From Sphingorhabdus sp. EL138 (GTDB lineage Bacteria > Pseudomonadota > Alphaproteobacteria > Sphingomonadales > Sphingomonadaceae), in contig NZ_CAMAYF010000002.1 of NCBI RefSeq assembly GCF_945862485.1, positions 1-64,000 of the forward strand: a stretch of 64,000 nucleotides of DNA. Reading direction: 5' to 3'. Below are positions 19,774 to 30,967 of this stretch, one piece after another. A model generated the notes under the pieces. It was not told where the DNA came from. It made no database searches and was given only the letters and a program-made list of their open reading frames with translations. The translations under genes and the position numbers were made by a program. Every line of letters starts with the position of its first letter. Within the stretch, counting starts at the first letter, position 1.

Positions 19774-19883
19774 CCGCTCCGAATGTTCCACAAAAATGGG
19801 AATATAAAGCTGTTCATCATGTGGGAATTTTATCGAATAGCATCTTGGCTGCGGCCTGTATTCTCAAGCGACAGGTAGCCTAA
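19770..19883 (+). CDS. 37-residue micro-ORF between carA and carB, DUF4177-like remnant
   Basis: The ATG overlaps the carA stop (ATGA) and its TAA overlaps the carB ATG (TAATG), so it fills the gap exactly. The peptide is 37 residues. Its first half (KWEYKAVHH, residues 9-17) looks like the opening strand of DUF4177 proteins, which often start with WEYKVV. Its end (ACILKRQVA) looks like their last strand (typically vlKRp). The central helix and the GWELV segment that normally lie between are absent. I read it as a DUF4177 gene with an internal in-frame deletion that still couples carA and carB translation. Function unknown; expression is inferred from the overlaps only. Confidence 0.55.
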   Translation: MTAPNVPQKWEYKAVHHVGILSNSILAAACILKRQVA

Positions 19884-22800
19884 TGCCCAAACGCACTGAC
19901 ATAAGATCCATCCTCATCATCGGCGCTGGCCCCATCATCATTGGGCAAGCGTGCGAATTTGATTATTCTGGGACGCAGGCGTGTAAGGCGCTGCGCGAGG
20001 AGGGCTACCGCATCATTCTCGTCAATTCCAATCCGGCGACGATCATGACCGATCCAGATATGGCGGATGCGACCTATGTCGAGCCGATTACGCCAGAAAT
20101 TGTCGCCAAAATCATCGAGAAAGAGCGCCCCGACGCGGTTTTGCCGACAATGGGTGGGCAGACAGCATTGAACGTGGCTTTGGCGTTGTTCAACGATGGC
20201 ACGCTGGCGAAATATGGGGTCAAGATGATCGGCGCCGATGCCGAAGCTATCGACAAGGCTGAGGATCGGATCAAGTTCCGCGACGCCATGACTAAGATTG
20301 GACTGGAATCGGCGCGTTCGGGTATCGCGCATTCGATGGATGAGGCGCTCGAAGTGCTGGAACGCACTGGCTTGCCGTCGATTATCCGCCCAAGCTTCAC
20401 CATGGGCGGCACCGGCGGCGGAATTGCATATAACCGCGATGAATTTATCAAGATCGTCACGGGCGGTTTGGATGCGTCGCCGACGACTGAAGTGTTGATT
20501 GAAGAATCGCTACTCGGGTGGAAAGAATATGAGATGGAGGTTGTCCGCGACCGCGCTGACAACGCCATCATCATCTGCTCGATTGAAAATGTTGACCCGA
20601 TGGGCGTGCATACAGGCGATTCCATTACCGTTGCTCCAGCATTGACGCTGACCGACAAAGAATATCAGATTATGCGCAATGCGAGCATCGCGTGCTTGCG
20701 TGAAATTGGTGTAGAAACAGGTGGTTCGAACGTACAGTTCGCAGTCAATCCGAAGGATGGCCGACTTATCGTCATCGAAATGAACCCGCGCGTGTCGCGT
20801 TCTTCAGCACTGGCGTCAAAGGCGACGGGTTTCCCCATCGCCAAGGTTGCGGCAAAGCTGGCCGTTGGGTTCACCCTTGATGAGATAACCAACGACATCA
20901 CTGGCGCAACACCGGCATCGTTTGAACCCACGATTGATTATGTTGTCACCAAAATCCCGCGCTTCGCCTTTGAAAAGTTCAAAGGGGCCGAACCATTGCT
21001 GCATACGGCTATGAAATCGGTAGGCGAAGTGATGGCGATTGGCCGCAATATCCACGAAAGCATGCAAAAGGCGCTTCGTGGTCTTGAGACCGGTTTGTCG
21101 GGCTTCAATTATATCGATGCTTTGCGCGGCGCATCTAAGGACGAGTTGTCCGCCGAACTCAGCCGTGCAACACCCGACCGGTTACTGGTCGCGGCGCAAG
21201 CCCTGCGTGAGGGCATGAGCGTCGCGGAAATCCATGCTATCGCCAAGTTTGACCCATGGTTCCTCGAACGGCTTGAGGAAATCATCGCCGCCGAGAATGA
21301 TGTTAAGACTAACGGTCTGCCCAATACCCAAGAGGCGCTGCGCCGTTTGAAGGCCATGGGCTTCTCCGACAAGCGACTTGCCTATCTGGCGGTGGAATCG
21401 GTCAATATGCGGCCCGGCATGGAAACGGCAGTTCGCCGTGGTTCGGGCATTGCGATGCAGGCTGCCCGCGCGATGGCGGGTGCCGTGACCGAAGACGAAG
21501 TGCGCGCGCTGCGTCACAAATTAGGCGTGCGTCCTGTGTTCAAGCGTATCGACACCTGTGCTGCCGAATTTGAAGCAAAAACGCCTTATATGTATTCCAC
21601 TTATGAGGCGCCAAGCATTGGTATGCCGGAGTGTGAGAGCGCGCCTACTAACCGCGAGAAAATCGTTATCCTGGGCGGTGGACCAAACCGTATTGGGCAG
21701 GGAATCGAGTTTGATTATTGCTGCGTCCATGCGTGCTTTGCGCTTGCGGATGCTGGCTATGAAACGATCATGATCAACTGCAACCCCGAAACGGTTTCGA
21801 CGGACTATGATACGTCCGATCGCTTGTATTTCGAACCGTTAACCGCCGAGGATGTCCTCGAAATCCTGCATGTTGAACAACAGAATGGCACGTTAAAAGG
21901 TGTTATCGTTCAGTTCGGCGGGCAAACGCCGCTGAATTTGGCGAAGGCGCTTGAGGCGGCGGGCATTCCAATATTGGGAACGTCACCCGATGCCATTGAT
22001 TTGGCCGAAGACCGTGAGCGTTTTGCCGCGCTGATCAATAAGTTGAAGCTCAAGCAGCCCGAAAACGGCATCGCGCGCAGCCGCGAAGAAGCGATCAAGG
22101 TTGCTGATAACATTGGGTACCCTGTACTGATGCGGCCGTCCTATGTTCTTGGTGGTCGCGCGATGGAAATCGTCGACACGCAAGCCCAACTGGAAAATTA
22201 TATCCAGACGGCGGTCATCGTATCCGGCGATTCGCCCGTGCTGATTGACAGCTATCTGCGCGATGCGATTGAGGTCGATGTTGATGCTTTATGCGATGGC
22301 GACGAAGTTGTTGTCGCGGGTATCTTGCAACATATTGAGGAAGCCGGCGTGCATAGCGGCGACTCTGCGTGCACTATCCCGCCATATAGCCTACCTGCCG
22401 ATATCATTGCGGAAATCCGCCGTCAGACGGAATTGCTGGCGATTAACCTACGTGTGCGCGGCTTGATGAACATCCAATTCGCCGTGAAAGACGGTGAAGT
22501 TTATCTGATTGAAGTCAATCCACGCGCAAGCCGCACCGTGCCCTTCGTCGCGAAAGCAATCGGCGCACCCATCGCCAAGATCGCGGCGCGCGTTATGGCA
22601 GGCGAAATGTTGAAAGACTTGCCGCCCATCAATCTTGATATTGACTATATTGCGGTGAAAGAGGCGGTATTCCCATTCGATCGGTTCCCCGGTGTTGATC
22701 CCGTGCTGTCGCCCGAAATGAAATCAACGGGCGAAGTCATGGGCATTGATCGCGACTTCGCGACGGCCTTTGCCAAATCGCAAATCGGTGCGCGTATGCC

Positions 22801-23203
22801 ACCGCCAATGAGCGGGAAGCTATTCGTGTCCGTGAAAGACACCGATAAGCCCGTGATTGTTCCTGCGGTCCGCCAAGCTATCGCATGCGGCTTTACAGTC
22901 TGCGCGACTGGCGGCACTGCCGACTATTTGCTGGCGCAGGGCATTGAGGTTGAGCGCGTTAACAAGGTCGCCCAAGGTCGGCCGCACATTGTCGACAAAA
23001 TTAAGGATGGTGAAATCCAGCTTATATTCAATACGACCGAAGGTTGGCAAAGCCTGAAAGACAGCGAAGAAATCCGCCGTTCCGCGCTTGCGGGCAAGGT
23101 TTCGCAATATACGACGGCTGCGGGAAGTGTGGCGGTTGCGCAGGCGATTGCCGCGCTGCAACAACGGCAACTTGAAGTTCGGCCACTTCAAGACTATTAT
23201 TAA
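19883..23203 (+). CDS. carB: Carbamoyl-phosphate synthase large subunit
   Basis: Synthetase subunit of 1106 residues with two homologous ATP-grasp halves. The first phosphorylates bicarbonate (opening [18 protein letters not shown]). The second, starting near residue 590 ([19 protein letters not shown]), phosphorylates carbamate. The C-terminal MGS-like allosteric domain follows ([18 protein letters not shown] near residue 1010). It is translationally coupled through the preceding micro-ORF. Confidence 0.98.
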   Translation: MPKRTDIRSILIIGAGPIIIGQACEFDYSGTQACKALREEGYRIILVNSNPATIMTDPDMADATYVEPITPEIVAKIIEKERPDAVLPTMGGQTALNVALALFNDGTLAKYGVKMIGADAEAIDKAEDRIKFRDAMTKIGLESARSGIAHSMDEALEVLERTGLPSIIRPSFTMGGTGGGIAYNRDEFIKIVTGGLDASPTTEVLIEESLLGWKEYEMEVVRDRADNAIIICSIENVDPMGVHTGDSITVAPALTLTDKEYQIMRNASIACLREIGVETGGSNVQFAVNPKDGRLIVIEMNPRVSRSSALASKATGFPIAKVAAKLAVGFTLDEITNDITGATPASFEPTIDYVVTKIPRFAFEKFKGAEPLLHTAMKSVGEVMAIGRNIHESMQKALRGLETGLSGFNYIDALRGASKDELSAELSRATPDRLLVAAQALREGMSVAEIHAIAKFDPWFLERLEEIIAAENDVKTNGLPNTQEALRRLKAMGFSDKRLAYLAVESVNMRPGMETAVRRGSGIAMQAARAMAGAVTEDEVRALRHKLGVRPVFKRIDTCAAEFEAKTPYMYSTYEAPSIGMPECESAPTNREKIVILGGGPNRIGQGIEFDYCCVHACFALADAGYETIMINCNPETVSTDYDTSDRLYFEPLTAEDVLEILHVEQQNGTLKGVIVQFGGQTPLNLAKALEAAGIPILGTSPDAIDLAEDRERFAALINKLKLKQPENGIARSREEAIKVADNIGYPVLMRPSYVLGGRAMEIVDTQAQLENYIQTAVIVSGDSPVLIDSYLRDAIEVDVDALCDGDEVVVAGILQHIEEAGVHSGDSACTIPPYSLPADIIAEIRRQTELLAINLRVRGLMNIQFAVKDGEVYLIEVNPRASRTVPFVAKAIGAPIAKIAARVMAGEMLKDLPPINLDIDYIAVKEAVFPFDRFPGVDPVLSPEMKSTGEVMGIDRDFATAFAKSQIGARMPPPMSGKLFVSVKDTDKPVIVPAVRQAIACGFTVCATGGTADYLLAQGIEVERVNKVAQGRPHIVDKIKDGEIQLIFNTTEGWQSLKDSEEIRRSALAGKVSQYTTAAGSVAVAQAIAALQQRQLEVRPLQDYY

Positions 23204-23301
23204 CAAGAGCAGTATCTTTCCCCGACCATTGAACTGCATATCGGATGGGTGGTTAACGCGCGTCCGGTCGGGATATATTTGTGACGAAGGGTTTTTGCCT
23301 G

Positions 23302-23778
23302 ATGGCGAGTTTTGAGAAATATCCGATGTTGGCCGAAGGCTATGAAAAGCTTACGACCGACCTGAAGCGCCTTCGTGACGAGCGGCCTTTGATTGTGGAA
23401 GCAATCGAGGAAGCGCGCGCGCATGGCGATCTATCGGAAAACGCCGAATATCACGCCGCAAAAGAGCGTCAGGGGCAGGTTGAAGCAGCGATTTCGGAAA
23501 TTGAGGACAAGATCGGTCGTGCACAGATCATTGACCCTTCTACCCTGTCGGGCGACAAGATTGTCTTTGGTGCGACCGTTACCTTGCTAGATGAAAATGA
23601 TAAGTCCGTGCGCTATCAGCTTGTTGGCGAAACCGAAGCCGACGCAAAAGCTGGACGAATTTCGTACAATTCGCCATTAGGCCGCGCACTGATTGGGCGC
23701 GTTGTCGAAGACGAAGTCGAATTGACTGTGCCGTCCGGCGACAAATATTATCTCGTATCGAAAATCGAGTTTATCTGA
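23302..23778 (+). CDS. greA: Transcription elongation factor GreA
   Basis: Rescues backtracked RNA polymerase by stimulating transcript cleavage. The 158-residue protein has the N-terminal coiled coil with the acidic tip ([13 protein letters not shown]) and a C-terminal FKBP-like domain ([11 protein letters not shown]). A GTG at 23281 would add seven residues, but the family starts MxxFEKYPML, so I use 23302. It follows carB by 98 bp, perhaps with its own promoter. Confidence 0.95.
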   Translation: MASFEKYPMLAEGYEKLTTDLKRLRDERPLIVEAIEEARAHGDLSENAEYHAAKERQGQVEAAISEIEDKIGRAQIIDPSTLSGDKIVFGATVTLLDENDKSVRYQLVGETEADAKAGRISYNSPLGRALIGRVVEDEVELTVPSGDKYYLVSKIEFI

Positions 23779-23814
23779 TTGTGCGCTTCGGTGAGAAGCG
23801 TCTAACGGCCTGAC

Positions 23815-24477
23815 ATGCAGTTTCCCCGTGGCCCTGTTACCAATGCATTGGTTGCCATCAATTTGGTGATCGCTTCAATATTGTTGGTTCCGTCTTGGTG
23901 GCAAAATGCGGTGATATCGGGCGGACTATCCCCGATCCGCCTCAGTAGTTCTAGTGCTGCATTTCCCGACATCGGGTTCCTCGTGCCTGCGTTTTTAACG
24001 CCCCTTTCGGCGGCATTCCTGCATGGCGGCATCGCGCATGTCGTGATGAACATGCTGATGCTTTTGCTCATCGGTAAGATGGTGGAACGTGTTTTGGGCG
24101 GTGGGCTCTATCTCGCGCTTTACATCGGATCGGCATATGTCGCAGCAGCTATGGAGTGCCTTGCATCATTTATGGATTGGCCCATGTCTATGAACATGAT
24201 GGTCCCAGCCATTGGCGCAAGCGGCGCGATTTCTGGTGTTATTGGCACTTATGTATTACTCTTTCCGAACAAAAAGCCAAAAGCTTGGGGGCCAATTCCT
24301 GCAGAATATGCGCGGCCGTTGCAGTTAACCATTGCTTGGGCAGGGTTAAATCTTGCGCTTGGCTTTGTAGGGCCCGGTTTGGGAATATCTATCGCAATAT
24401 GGTCGCACATTGGTGGGTTTATCGCCGGATTATTGCTAGCGCGACCACTATTGCTGTGGCGGTATAGACAGTCTTAA
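23815..24477 (+). CDS. Rhomboid family intramembrane serine protease
   Basis: A 220-residue membrane protein with about six hydrophobic segments. The catalytic serine is Ser136 in the GASG motif and the catalytic histidine is His198 in WSHIGGFIAG. A HGGIAHVVMNM loop at residues 70-80 matches the L1/TM2 region of rhomboids. It cleaves transmembrane substrates in the inner membrane; its substrate is not predictable. It converges with the DUF4170 gene. Confidence 0.9.
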   Translation: MQFPRGPVTNALVAINLVIASILLVPSWWQNAVISGGLSPIRLSSSSAAFPDIGFLVPAFLTPLSAAFLHGGIAHVVMNMLMLLLIGKMVERVLGGGLYLALYIGSAYVAAAMECLASFMDWPMSMNMMVPAIGASGAISGVIGTYVLLFPNKKPKAWGPIPAEYARPLQLTIAWAGLNLALGFVGPGLGISIAIWSHIGGFIAGLLLARPLLLWRYRQS

Positions 24478-24496
24478 CTGCGTTTGCTTTTTGCTA

Positions 24497-24715
24497 TCAG
24501 CTATCGGGTTGCAAAAGCTTGTGCAAATGCACCACAACATATTTCATTTCAGCATCATCAACCGTGCGCTGCGCCGCTCCGCGCCAAGCTTCTTCAGCAC
24601 TTGCATAATCGGGAAACATCCCGACGATGTCTAAATTTTCGAGGTCGGTAAATTTTAACGTTTGTGGGTTGTCAACGCGTCCACCAAAAACGAGATGTAA
24701 TTTCGTATCGCTCAA
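24497..24715 (-). CDS. DUF4170 protein
   Basis: A 72-residue soluble protein with the DUF4170 pattern, beginning with a LVFGGRV strand, then a DIVGMFPDYASAEEAWRG helix and a YVVVHLHKLL end. The family is confined largely to alphaproteobacteria and has no known function. It lies 10 bp after the membrane-anchored protein upstream and is probably the last gene of that cluster. Confidence 0.75.
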   Translation of the reverse strand: MSDTKLHLVFGGRVDNPQTLKFTDLENLDIVGMFPDYASAEEAWRGAAQRTVDDAEMKYVVVHLHKLLQPDS

Positions 24716-24725
24716 ACCACTATCC

Positions 24726-25211
24726 TTAATTTTTTTCCTTAGCCGCCTCTGTAGCCGCCTGACCCGCGGCCTTTAGAGCGAGACCGGCCTTGCTGACAAG
24801 CTCTGTGAACTGCGCACGCATTGCTTCCCCATTTAGCCCAAGCGTGTCGACTTGGTTCATACCAGCAACTTTTGCAGCTTCTGCTATTTTACGGGCTCTC
24901 TTGTTCAATTTCTTACCTGCTTTACCCAACACTTTGGTCTCGCGTTCGGTGCGCGGCAAAAGTGCTCCGACTATCGCGCCGATGGCAATTCCACCTAATA
25001 TAATTGCCAAGGGGTTTTTATCCACACCCTCAATCGTTTTTGCTTTTGCCTGACGGGCAATCACCTTCGACTGCTCTACCTTAGTAACGGCGGCATCTTT
25101 GCCTACTTTAATCACCACCGAAGCTTTTTGACGCGCCATAGCGCTTGAACGTGATGTTTTATCTTTCGCATTATCAGCTGCGGATTTGATGCTGTCGCCA
25201 ATCTTGCTCAT
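24726..25211 (-). CDS. Membrane-anchored helical protein, unknown function
   Basis: 161 residues, rich in Lys and Ala. A soluble N-terminal helix region of about 65 residues is followed by one membrane segment (NPLAIILGGIAIGAIVGALL, near 67-86) and then a charged, possibly coiled-coil C-terminal helix. The layout resembles DUF883/YqjD-type proteins, but the membrane segment is central rather than terminal. A good ribosome-binding site (AGGAACG) precedes the ATG. It is third in line behind the YqjD/YqjE-like genes. Confidence 0.6.
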   Translation of the reverse strand: MSKIGDSIKSAADNAKDKTSRSSAMARQKASVVIKVGKDAAVTKVEQSKVIARQAKAKTIEGVDKNPLAIILGGIAIGAIVGALLPRTERETKVLGKAGKKLNKRARKIAEAAKVAGMNQVDTLGLNGEAMRAQFTELVSKAGLALKAAGQAATEAAKEKN

Positions 25212-25225
25212 ATATCGTTCCTATG

Positions 25226-25561
25226 TCATTTGCTGGAGGGCGTTTTAGTCTTACTGTGTCGTAGCGTTGAAATCCAACGCGAAATTGGACCGCGCGCCGC
25301 AATTAACAAGGCACTTACCCCTATAACACCAATGACGGGGGCATTGTTCTTCGCAATTTGAACTGTCCCGTCTGCGATCTGTTTGGCCTGTGTGGTTTGC
25401 CGTTCGACGAACCGTCGCAGTTGATTACGTGGGTCAAGGATGTCACGCGTGGCGGCTAAGCTGCTCTTGAGCTTACGCCGTAAATACCGCCGCTCAGCAT
25501 TGGACAAAATCACGCTTTGCCGGTCGGTGGCATCGGGTTCTTCAGGTAATATCGTCGACAT
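25226..25561 (-). CDS. Small membrane protein, YqjK/DUF3618-like position
   Basis: 111 residues with one hydrophobic segment (APVIGVIGVSALLIAARG, near 75-92). The region LKSSLAATRDILDPRNQLRRFVER resembles the helix of DUF3618 proteins, which often sit next to DUF1469 holin-like genes. I start it at MSTILPEEPD (25561), overlapping the end of the upstream gene by 20 nt; a longer frame to 25618 would overlap much further. Family assignment is tentative. Confidence 0.55.
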   Translation of the reverse strand: MSTILPEEPDATDRQSVILSNAERRYLRRKLKSSLAATRDILDPRNQLRRFVERQTTQAKQIADGTVQIAKNNAPVIGVIGVSALLIAARGPISRWISTLRHSKTKTPSSK

Positions 25562-25943
25562 TTTTCGGCATTTCCGGGAAGTAAACTTTCCGCATCCATC
25601 TTCGGGCAAATGCAGCAAAAACGATACCGATGGTCACAAAGCTTATAGTGACGAGCAAAGTTGCCGCCAATGGGCCAATTAACGGCGAAAGAGTAAGGAC
25701 CAACCCAAGTACCAGCGCAATCGATGCCCCACTAAATGCGAATGCCGCGACTGCTCCATAGCGAAATGACCAGCGGAATACGTGGCGTGTGTAATCAAGC
25801 CGCGACCGATGATAACGCATTTCTGCCTTCACCATCGCACGCAGGTCCTCTATCACCAACGCAATCTGTTCACTCGCGCTTGGTTCAATCGGTGGCGCTA
25901 GTTCTTCCAACGCTTCCACCTGTGGTTCTTCAATCTTCATCAT
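25542..25943 (-). CDS. Phage holin superfamily III (DUF1469/YqjE-like) membrane protein
   Basis: 133 residues with a soluble N-terminal helix (EQIALVIEDLRAMVKAEMRYHRSRLDY) and two membrane segments (near 62-83 and 88-110). This is the architecture of DUF1469/YqjE proteins. The name holin comes from a superfamily relation; this is a cellular envelope protein, not a phage gene. It follows the YqjD-like gene in the order seen in E. coli yqjD-yqjE-yqjK. Met2 (25940) is an equally possible start. Confidence 0.75.
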   Translation of the reverse strand: MMKIEEPQVEALEELAPPIEPSASEQIALVIEDLRAMVKAEMRYHRSRLDYTRHVFRWSFRYGAVAAFAFSGASIALVLGLVLTLSPLIGPLAATLLVTISFVTIGIVFAAFARRWMRKVYFPEMPKNVDDIT

Positions 25944-25994
25944 GCCCGCTTATCGGACATTGGCAGCATTTTGCAATGCTGCCTGTGTTACTAA

Positions 25995-26504
25995 TCAAGA
26001 GTCTTTCCCACCCGAACGGACTAGCCTTGCTAGTACAAAGCCGATTGCGGCGGCTGCACCAATAGCGACGGCAGGGCTTTTGCGGACAAATTGCCGTGCA
26101 TCTTCGGCTAACACATCGACATCCTTGGCGTTCATCTTGCCAGCGAAGCCTTCAACCATATCGGCTGCGCTGCGCGCATAGTCGCCATATTGCTTGCCGA
26201 CATTATCGTCTATGGTGCCAGCGCTATCGCGAATAAGTTTGCTGATGCTGCCAACTGCCTCGGTGGCACGATCCTTGCCCTTGGTGGCTGCCGCGCGGAC
26301 GGTGTCGGTGGCTTGGGCCTTAAAGTCGTTCATGTTGGATTTGACTTTTGATTTTGTATTATCAGTCGTGCCCTTGCTAGGTTGTGCCTTAGCTACAGCC
26401 CTTGGTGCCGCCGGCTTGGCCTTGGCAGGCTTGGAGGTTGGCTTTGCGGCAGGCCTTACTGCTGCTGGCTTAGGGGCGGCTGCGGGCTTTTTGGTCTCGG
26501 CCAT
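25995..26504 (-). CDS. DUF883/YqjD-like protein with histone-H1-like N-terminus
   Basis: 169 residues. The first ~60 are Lys/Ala/Pro-rich like eukaryotic H1 tails (MAETKKPAAAPKPAA...). A helical middle follows, and the C-terminal anchor is AEDARQFVRKSPAVAIGAAA followed by IGFVLARLVRSG, typical of DUF883. E. coli YqjD is an inner-membrane protein that binds ribosomes in stationary phase. The start at 26504 has a good AAGGAG site; the upstream extension to 26588 does not look coding. It is divergent from eno. Confidence 0.7.
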   Translation of the reverse strand: MAETKKPAAAPKPAAVRPAAKPTSKPAKAKPAAPRAVAKAQPSKGTTDNTKSKVKSNMNDFKAQATDTVRAAATKGKDRATEAVGSISKLIRDSAGTIDDNVGKQYGDYARSAADMVEGFAGKMNAKDVDVLAEDARQFVRKSPAVAIGAAAAIGFVLARLVRSGGKDS

Positions 26505-26594
26505 AAGAATGACTCCTTTTATACAACTGGGGGCGAAAGAAATTGTCTTGCTACACATCAATATTTGTACTGCGGGTGCCTTAGTCAACTATAG

Positions 26595-27980
<1,386 letters not shown>

Positions 27981-28026
27981 CCGCGATATCCTTGCCAAAT
28001 CTTGTAAAATATGATTCAGTTTGAAA

Positions 28027-28338
28027 ATGGTCAGAGGCGCTAAAAAACCGGAATACATGATGTTAGTCGTCGGGCCGACCCTGGGCCTTTTGGCTCTACT
28101 CGGTATCGCATCTTATGCTTTGCTCGGCCCGACGGGTATCATCGCATGGACAGACTATCGCGCGGCTTTGAGCGAACGCAAGATTGAATTGGCAAAGTTA
28201 CAGAAAGAACGGGACGCTTTGCGTAACCGGCAACTTCTTCTGGACCGAGACAATGTAGACCCGGATCTTGCAGGTGAACTTATGCGCAAAGAGTTGAACG
28301 TTGTTGCCCCTGACGAGGTTGTTGTTCCGCTTAAGTAA
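28027..28338 (+). CDS. FtsB/DivIC-like septum formation initiator
   Basis: 103 residues: a short cytoplasmic start, one membrane segment (near 13-35) and a periplasmic coiled coil (ALSERKIELAKLQKERDALRN). This is the layout of FtsB, which forms the FtsQLB divisome complex, and the gene follows eno as ftsB does in many proteobacteria. A TTG two codons upstream (28021) is an alternative start; neither has a clear ribosome-binding site. Confidence 0.85.
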   Translation: MVRGAKKPEYMMLVVGPTLGLLALLGIASYALLGPTGIIAWTDYRAALSERKIELAKLQKERDALRNRQLLLDRDNVDPDLAGELMRKELNVVAPDEVVVPLK

Positions 28339-28373
28339 AGCACTGGCCGAAAGATGAATAGCTATGCAGTGCT
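28336..28373 (+). terminator. Possible terminator hairpin after the ftsB-like gene
   Basis: An 8-bp stem AAGCACTG / CAGTGCTT with a 21-base loop is followed by a short TTTTC. It starts at the stop codon. The long loop makes it a weak call. Confidence 0.3.
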
Positions 28374-28457
28374 TTTCGTCACGGAAAAGCGCTTTTCAGC
28401 TTTGCCGAATTTGGGTAGGCGCCATTCAACGCGCATATAAAAATTCCACCAAAGGAA

Positions 28458-29534
28458 ATGATTTTGGCCACCACCCCAGAGAAAAAATCTGCTTCCAAGA
28501 AGTCAAGCGTCAGCGAAGACGCCACACGCGCCAATCGGGAGCGTCCCACCGAACCGGTGCCGTATAAAGCGACCAAAGAAGAACTTTTAAAGTTCTACCG
28601 CGACATGCTGCTAATCCGACGGTTTGAGGAGAAGGCGGGGCAGTTGTATGGTCTGGGTCTGATAGGTGGCTTTTGCCATTTGTATATCGGGCAAGAAGCC
28701 GTTGCGATTGGACTTCAATCTGCTCTGACACCGGGTAAGGATAGCGTAATTACCGGGTATCGGGACCATGGCCATATGCTGGCTTATGGTATTGATCCAA
28801 ATATCATCATGGCCGAACTGACGGGCCGTGCCGCGGGCATATCAAAGGGCAAGGGCGGGTCGATGCACATGTTTTCGACCGAGCATAAATTTTACGGCGG
28901 GCATGGTATTGTTGGCGCGCAGGTATCGCTCGGCGCTGGCCTCGCTTTCGGGCACAAATATGCGAACGATGGTGGCGTGTGTCTGGCCTATTTTGGCGAC
29001 GGCGCATCCAATCAGGGGCAAGTATATGAGAGCTTCAACATGGCGGAGCTTTGGAAACTGCCTATCATTTTCGTGATTGAAAATAACCAATATGCCATGG
29101 GCACAAGCGTCAACCGCGCATCTTCCGAAGACCAGCTTTACCGCCGCGGAGAAAGCTTCCGCATTCCCGGAATTCAGGTCGATGGCATGGATGTGCTCGC
29201 TGTACGCGGTGCGGCAGAAGTCGCGCTGGACTGGGTGCGCAGCGATAAGGGACCTGTATTGTTGGAAATGAAAACCTACCGTTATCGGGGGCATTCCATG
29301 TCCGACCCTGCTAAGTACCGTAGCCGTGATGAGGTCCAGTCGGTCCGCGACAACAGTGACCCGATTGAAGGTTGCAAGGCCTATCTCGCGGAAATGGGAG
29401 TAAGCGAAGACACGCTTAAAGTGATTGAAAAAGAGATCCGTAAAATTGTGAATGAGTCGACCGATTTTGCCGAAACATCGCAAGAGCCTGATCTTTCCGA
29501 GCTATATACTGACGTACTGGTGGAGCAATATTGA
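28458..29534 (+). CDS. pdhA: Pyruvate dehydrogenase E1 component, alpha subunit
   Basis: Thiamine-diphosphate-binding half of E1, which decarboxylates pyruvate for acetyl-CoA synthesis. It has 358 residues. The thiamine motif runs from GDGASNQG (near 181) to ENNQYAMG, and the regulatory-loop region is [15 protein letters not shown]. Start choice is uncertain: the ATG at 28458 sits only 2 nt after AAAGGA, while a TTG at 28464 (giving MATTPEKKS) has better spacing. The TGA overlaps the pdhB ATG (TGATG). Confidence 0.96.
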   Translation: MILATTPEKKSASKKSSVSEDATRANRERPTEPVPYKATKEELLKFYRDMLLIRRFEEKAGQLYGLGLIGGFCHLYIGQEAVAIGLQSALTPGKDSVITGYRDHGHMLAYGIDPNIIMAELTGRAAGISKGKGGSMHMFSTEHKFYGGHGIVGAQVSLGAGLAFGHKYANDGGVCLAYFGDGASNQGQVYESFNMAELWKLPIIFVIENNQYAMGTSVNRASSEDQLYRRGESFRIPGIQVDGMDVLAVRGAAEVALDWVRSDKGPVLLEMKTYRYRGHSMSDPAKYRSRDEVQSVRDNSDPIEGCKAYLAEMGVSEDTLKVIEKEIRKIVNESTDFAETSQEPDLSELYTDVLVEQY

Positions 29535-30892
29535 TGGCAATCGAACTGAAGATGCCCGCGCTTTCACCAACTATGGAAGAAGGCACCCTCGCTAAATGGC
29601 TTGTCAAGGAAGGTGATCATGTCAAATCTGGCGATATTCTGGCTGAGATCGAAACCGACAAGGCGACGATGGAATTTGAAGCCGTCGATGAAGGTGTGAT
29701 TTCGTCTATTGCGGTTGCCGAAGGGACCGATGGCGTCAAGGTGGGTACTGTGATTGCGTTGATTACAGGTGAGGGGGAGGAATCTGTGCCTATGCCTTCA
29801 CCCAAACCAGTAGCGCCGCACCCGGTTGAGACAAAGGCACCGAATGCACCAAATACCATCGTGCCGGAAACTAAGCCTAATCCGTCCATCTCTGTCGCCG
29901 CAAACGGCGCGATGCAAACTGTCACCTTACGCGAAGCTTTACGCGATGCGATGGCCGAGGAAATGCGCCGCGATGACCGCGTGTTTGTTATGGGTGAGGA
30001 AGTCGCCGAGTATCAAGGTGCCTATAAGGTCACACAGGGCCTGCTAGACGAATTCGGCGCACGCCGGGTCATCGATACGCCGATAACGGAATATGGATTT
30101 GCTGGCGTTGGTACCGGGGCCGCAATGGGCGGCTTACGACCCATCATCGAATTCATGACCTTTAACTTTGCCATGCAGGCAATTGACCATATCATCAACT
30201 CGGCAGCCAAGACGAACTACATGTCCGGCGGTCAAATGCGATGCCCAATTGTGTTCCGTGGTCCCAATGGTGCCGCGGCGCGCGTTGGCGCACAGCACAG
30301 CCAGAATTATGCGCCATGGTATGCCAGCGTGCCCGGTCTCATTGTGATTGCGCCTTATGACGCTGCCGATGCCAAAGGTCTGTTGAAAGCAGCCATCCGT
30401 TGCGAGGACCCTGTCGTATTTCTCGAAAACGAGTTACTGTATGGCCGCAGCTACGAAGTTCCCGTGGGCGACGATCATGTTCTGCCTATCGGCAAAGCGC
30501 GTATCATGCGTGAAGGAACCGACGTAACCATTATTAGCTACTCCATCGGCGTTGGCCTTTCGTTGGAGGCGGCGGATAGGCTGGACGAAGACGGAATTAG
30601 CGCCGAGGTCATTGACCTGCGCACCATTCGTCCCCTCGACAAGGCGACGGTTTTGGCGAGCCTTGCAAAAACCAATCGCTTGGTCGTTGCCGAAGAGGGC
30701 TGGCCAACCTGTTCGGTTGGTAGCGAAATTCTGGCGATATGTATGGAAGAAGGCTTCGACGATTTGGACGCACCCGTTTTGCGGATCACGAACGAAGACG
30801 TTCCGATGCCTTATGCTGCAAATCTGGAGAAGGCGATGCTTGTGAATGCGGACAAGATTGTGGCTGGCGTTCGACGAATACTCTGGGTCTAG
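29534..30892 (+). CDS. pdhB: Pyruvate dehydrogenase E1 component, beta subunit with lipoyl domain
   Basis: 452 residues. An N-terminal lipoyl domain ([17 protein letters not shown]) carries the lipoyl-lysine Lys43 in ETDKATME. A Pro/Ala-rich linker (about 85-125) leads to the E1-beta transketolase-like domain ([13 protein letters not shown] onwards). A lipoyl domain on E1 beta is a known alphaproteobacterial variant. E2 and E3 genes are not adjacent. The start at 29534 overlaps the pdhA stop. Confidence 0.96.
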   Translation: MAIELKMPALSPTMEEGTLAKWLVKEGDHVKSGDILAEIETDKATMEFEAVDEGVISSIAVAEGTDGVKVGTVIALITGEGEESVPMPSPKPVAPHPVETKAPNAPNTIVPETKPNPSISVAANGAMQTVTLREALRDAMAEEMRRDDRVFVMGEEVAEYQGAYKVTQGLLDEFGARRVIDTPITEYGFAGVGTGAAMGGLRPIIEFMTFNFAMQAIDHIINSAAKTNYMSGGQMRCPIVFRGPNGAAARVGAQHSQNYAPWYASVPGLIVIAPYDAADAKGLLKAAIRCEDPVVFLENELLYGRSYEVPVGDDHVLPIGKARIMREGTDVTIISYSIGVGLSLEAADRLDEDGISAEVIDLRTIRPLDKATVLASLAKTNRLVVAEEGWPTCSVGSEILAICMEEGFDDLDAPVLRITNEDVPMPYAANLEKAMLVNADKIVAGVRRILWV

Positions 30893-30967
30893 TCCGGCTG
30901 TGTCCATATTGTCGCGGCGCTGGTTATTGGAAGCCGGTCATAGCTTTGCCTTACAAAAAGTGCGCAC

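Noticed and set aside
25542-25943. Phage holin suggesting a prophage
   Set aside because: No other phage genes nearby; the DUF1469/YqjE family is a cellular envelope protein group.
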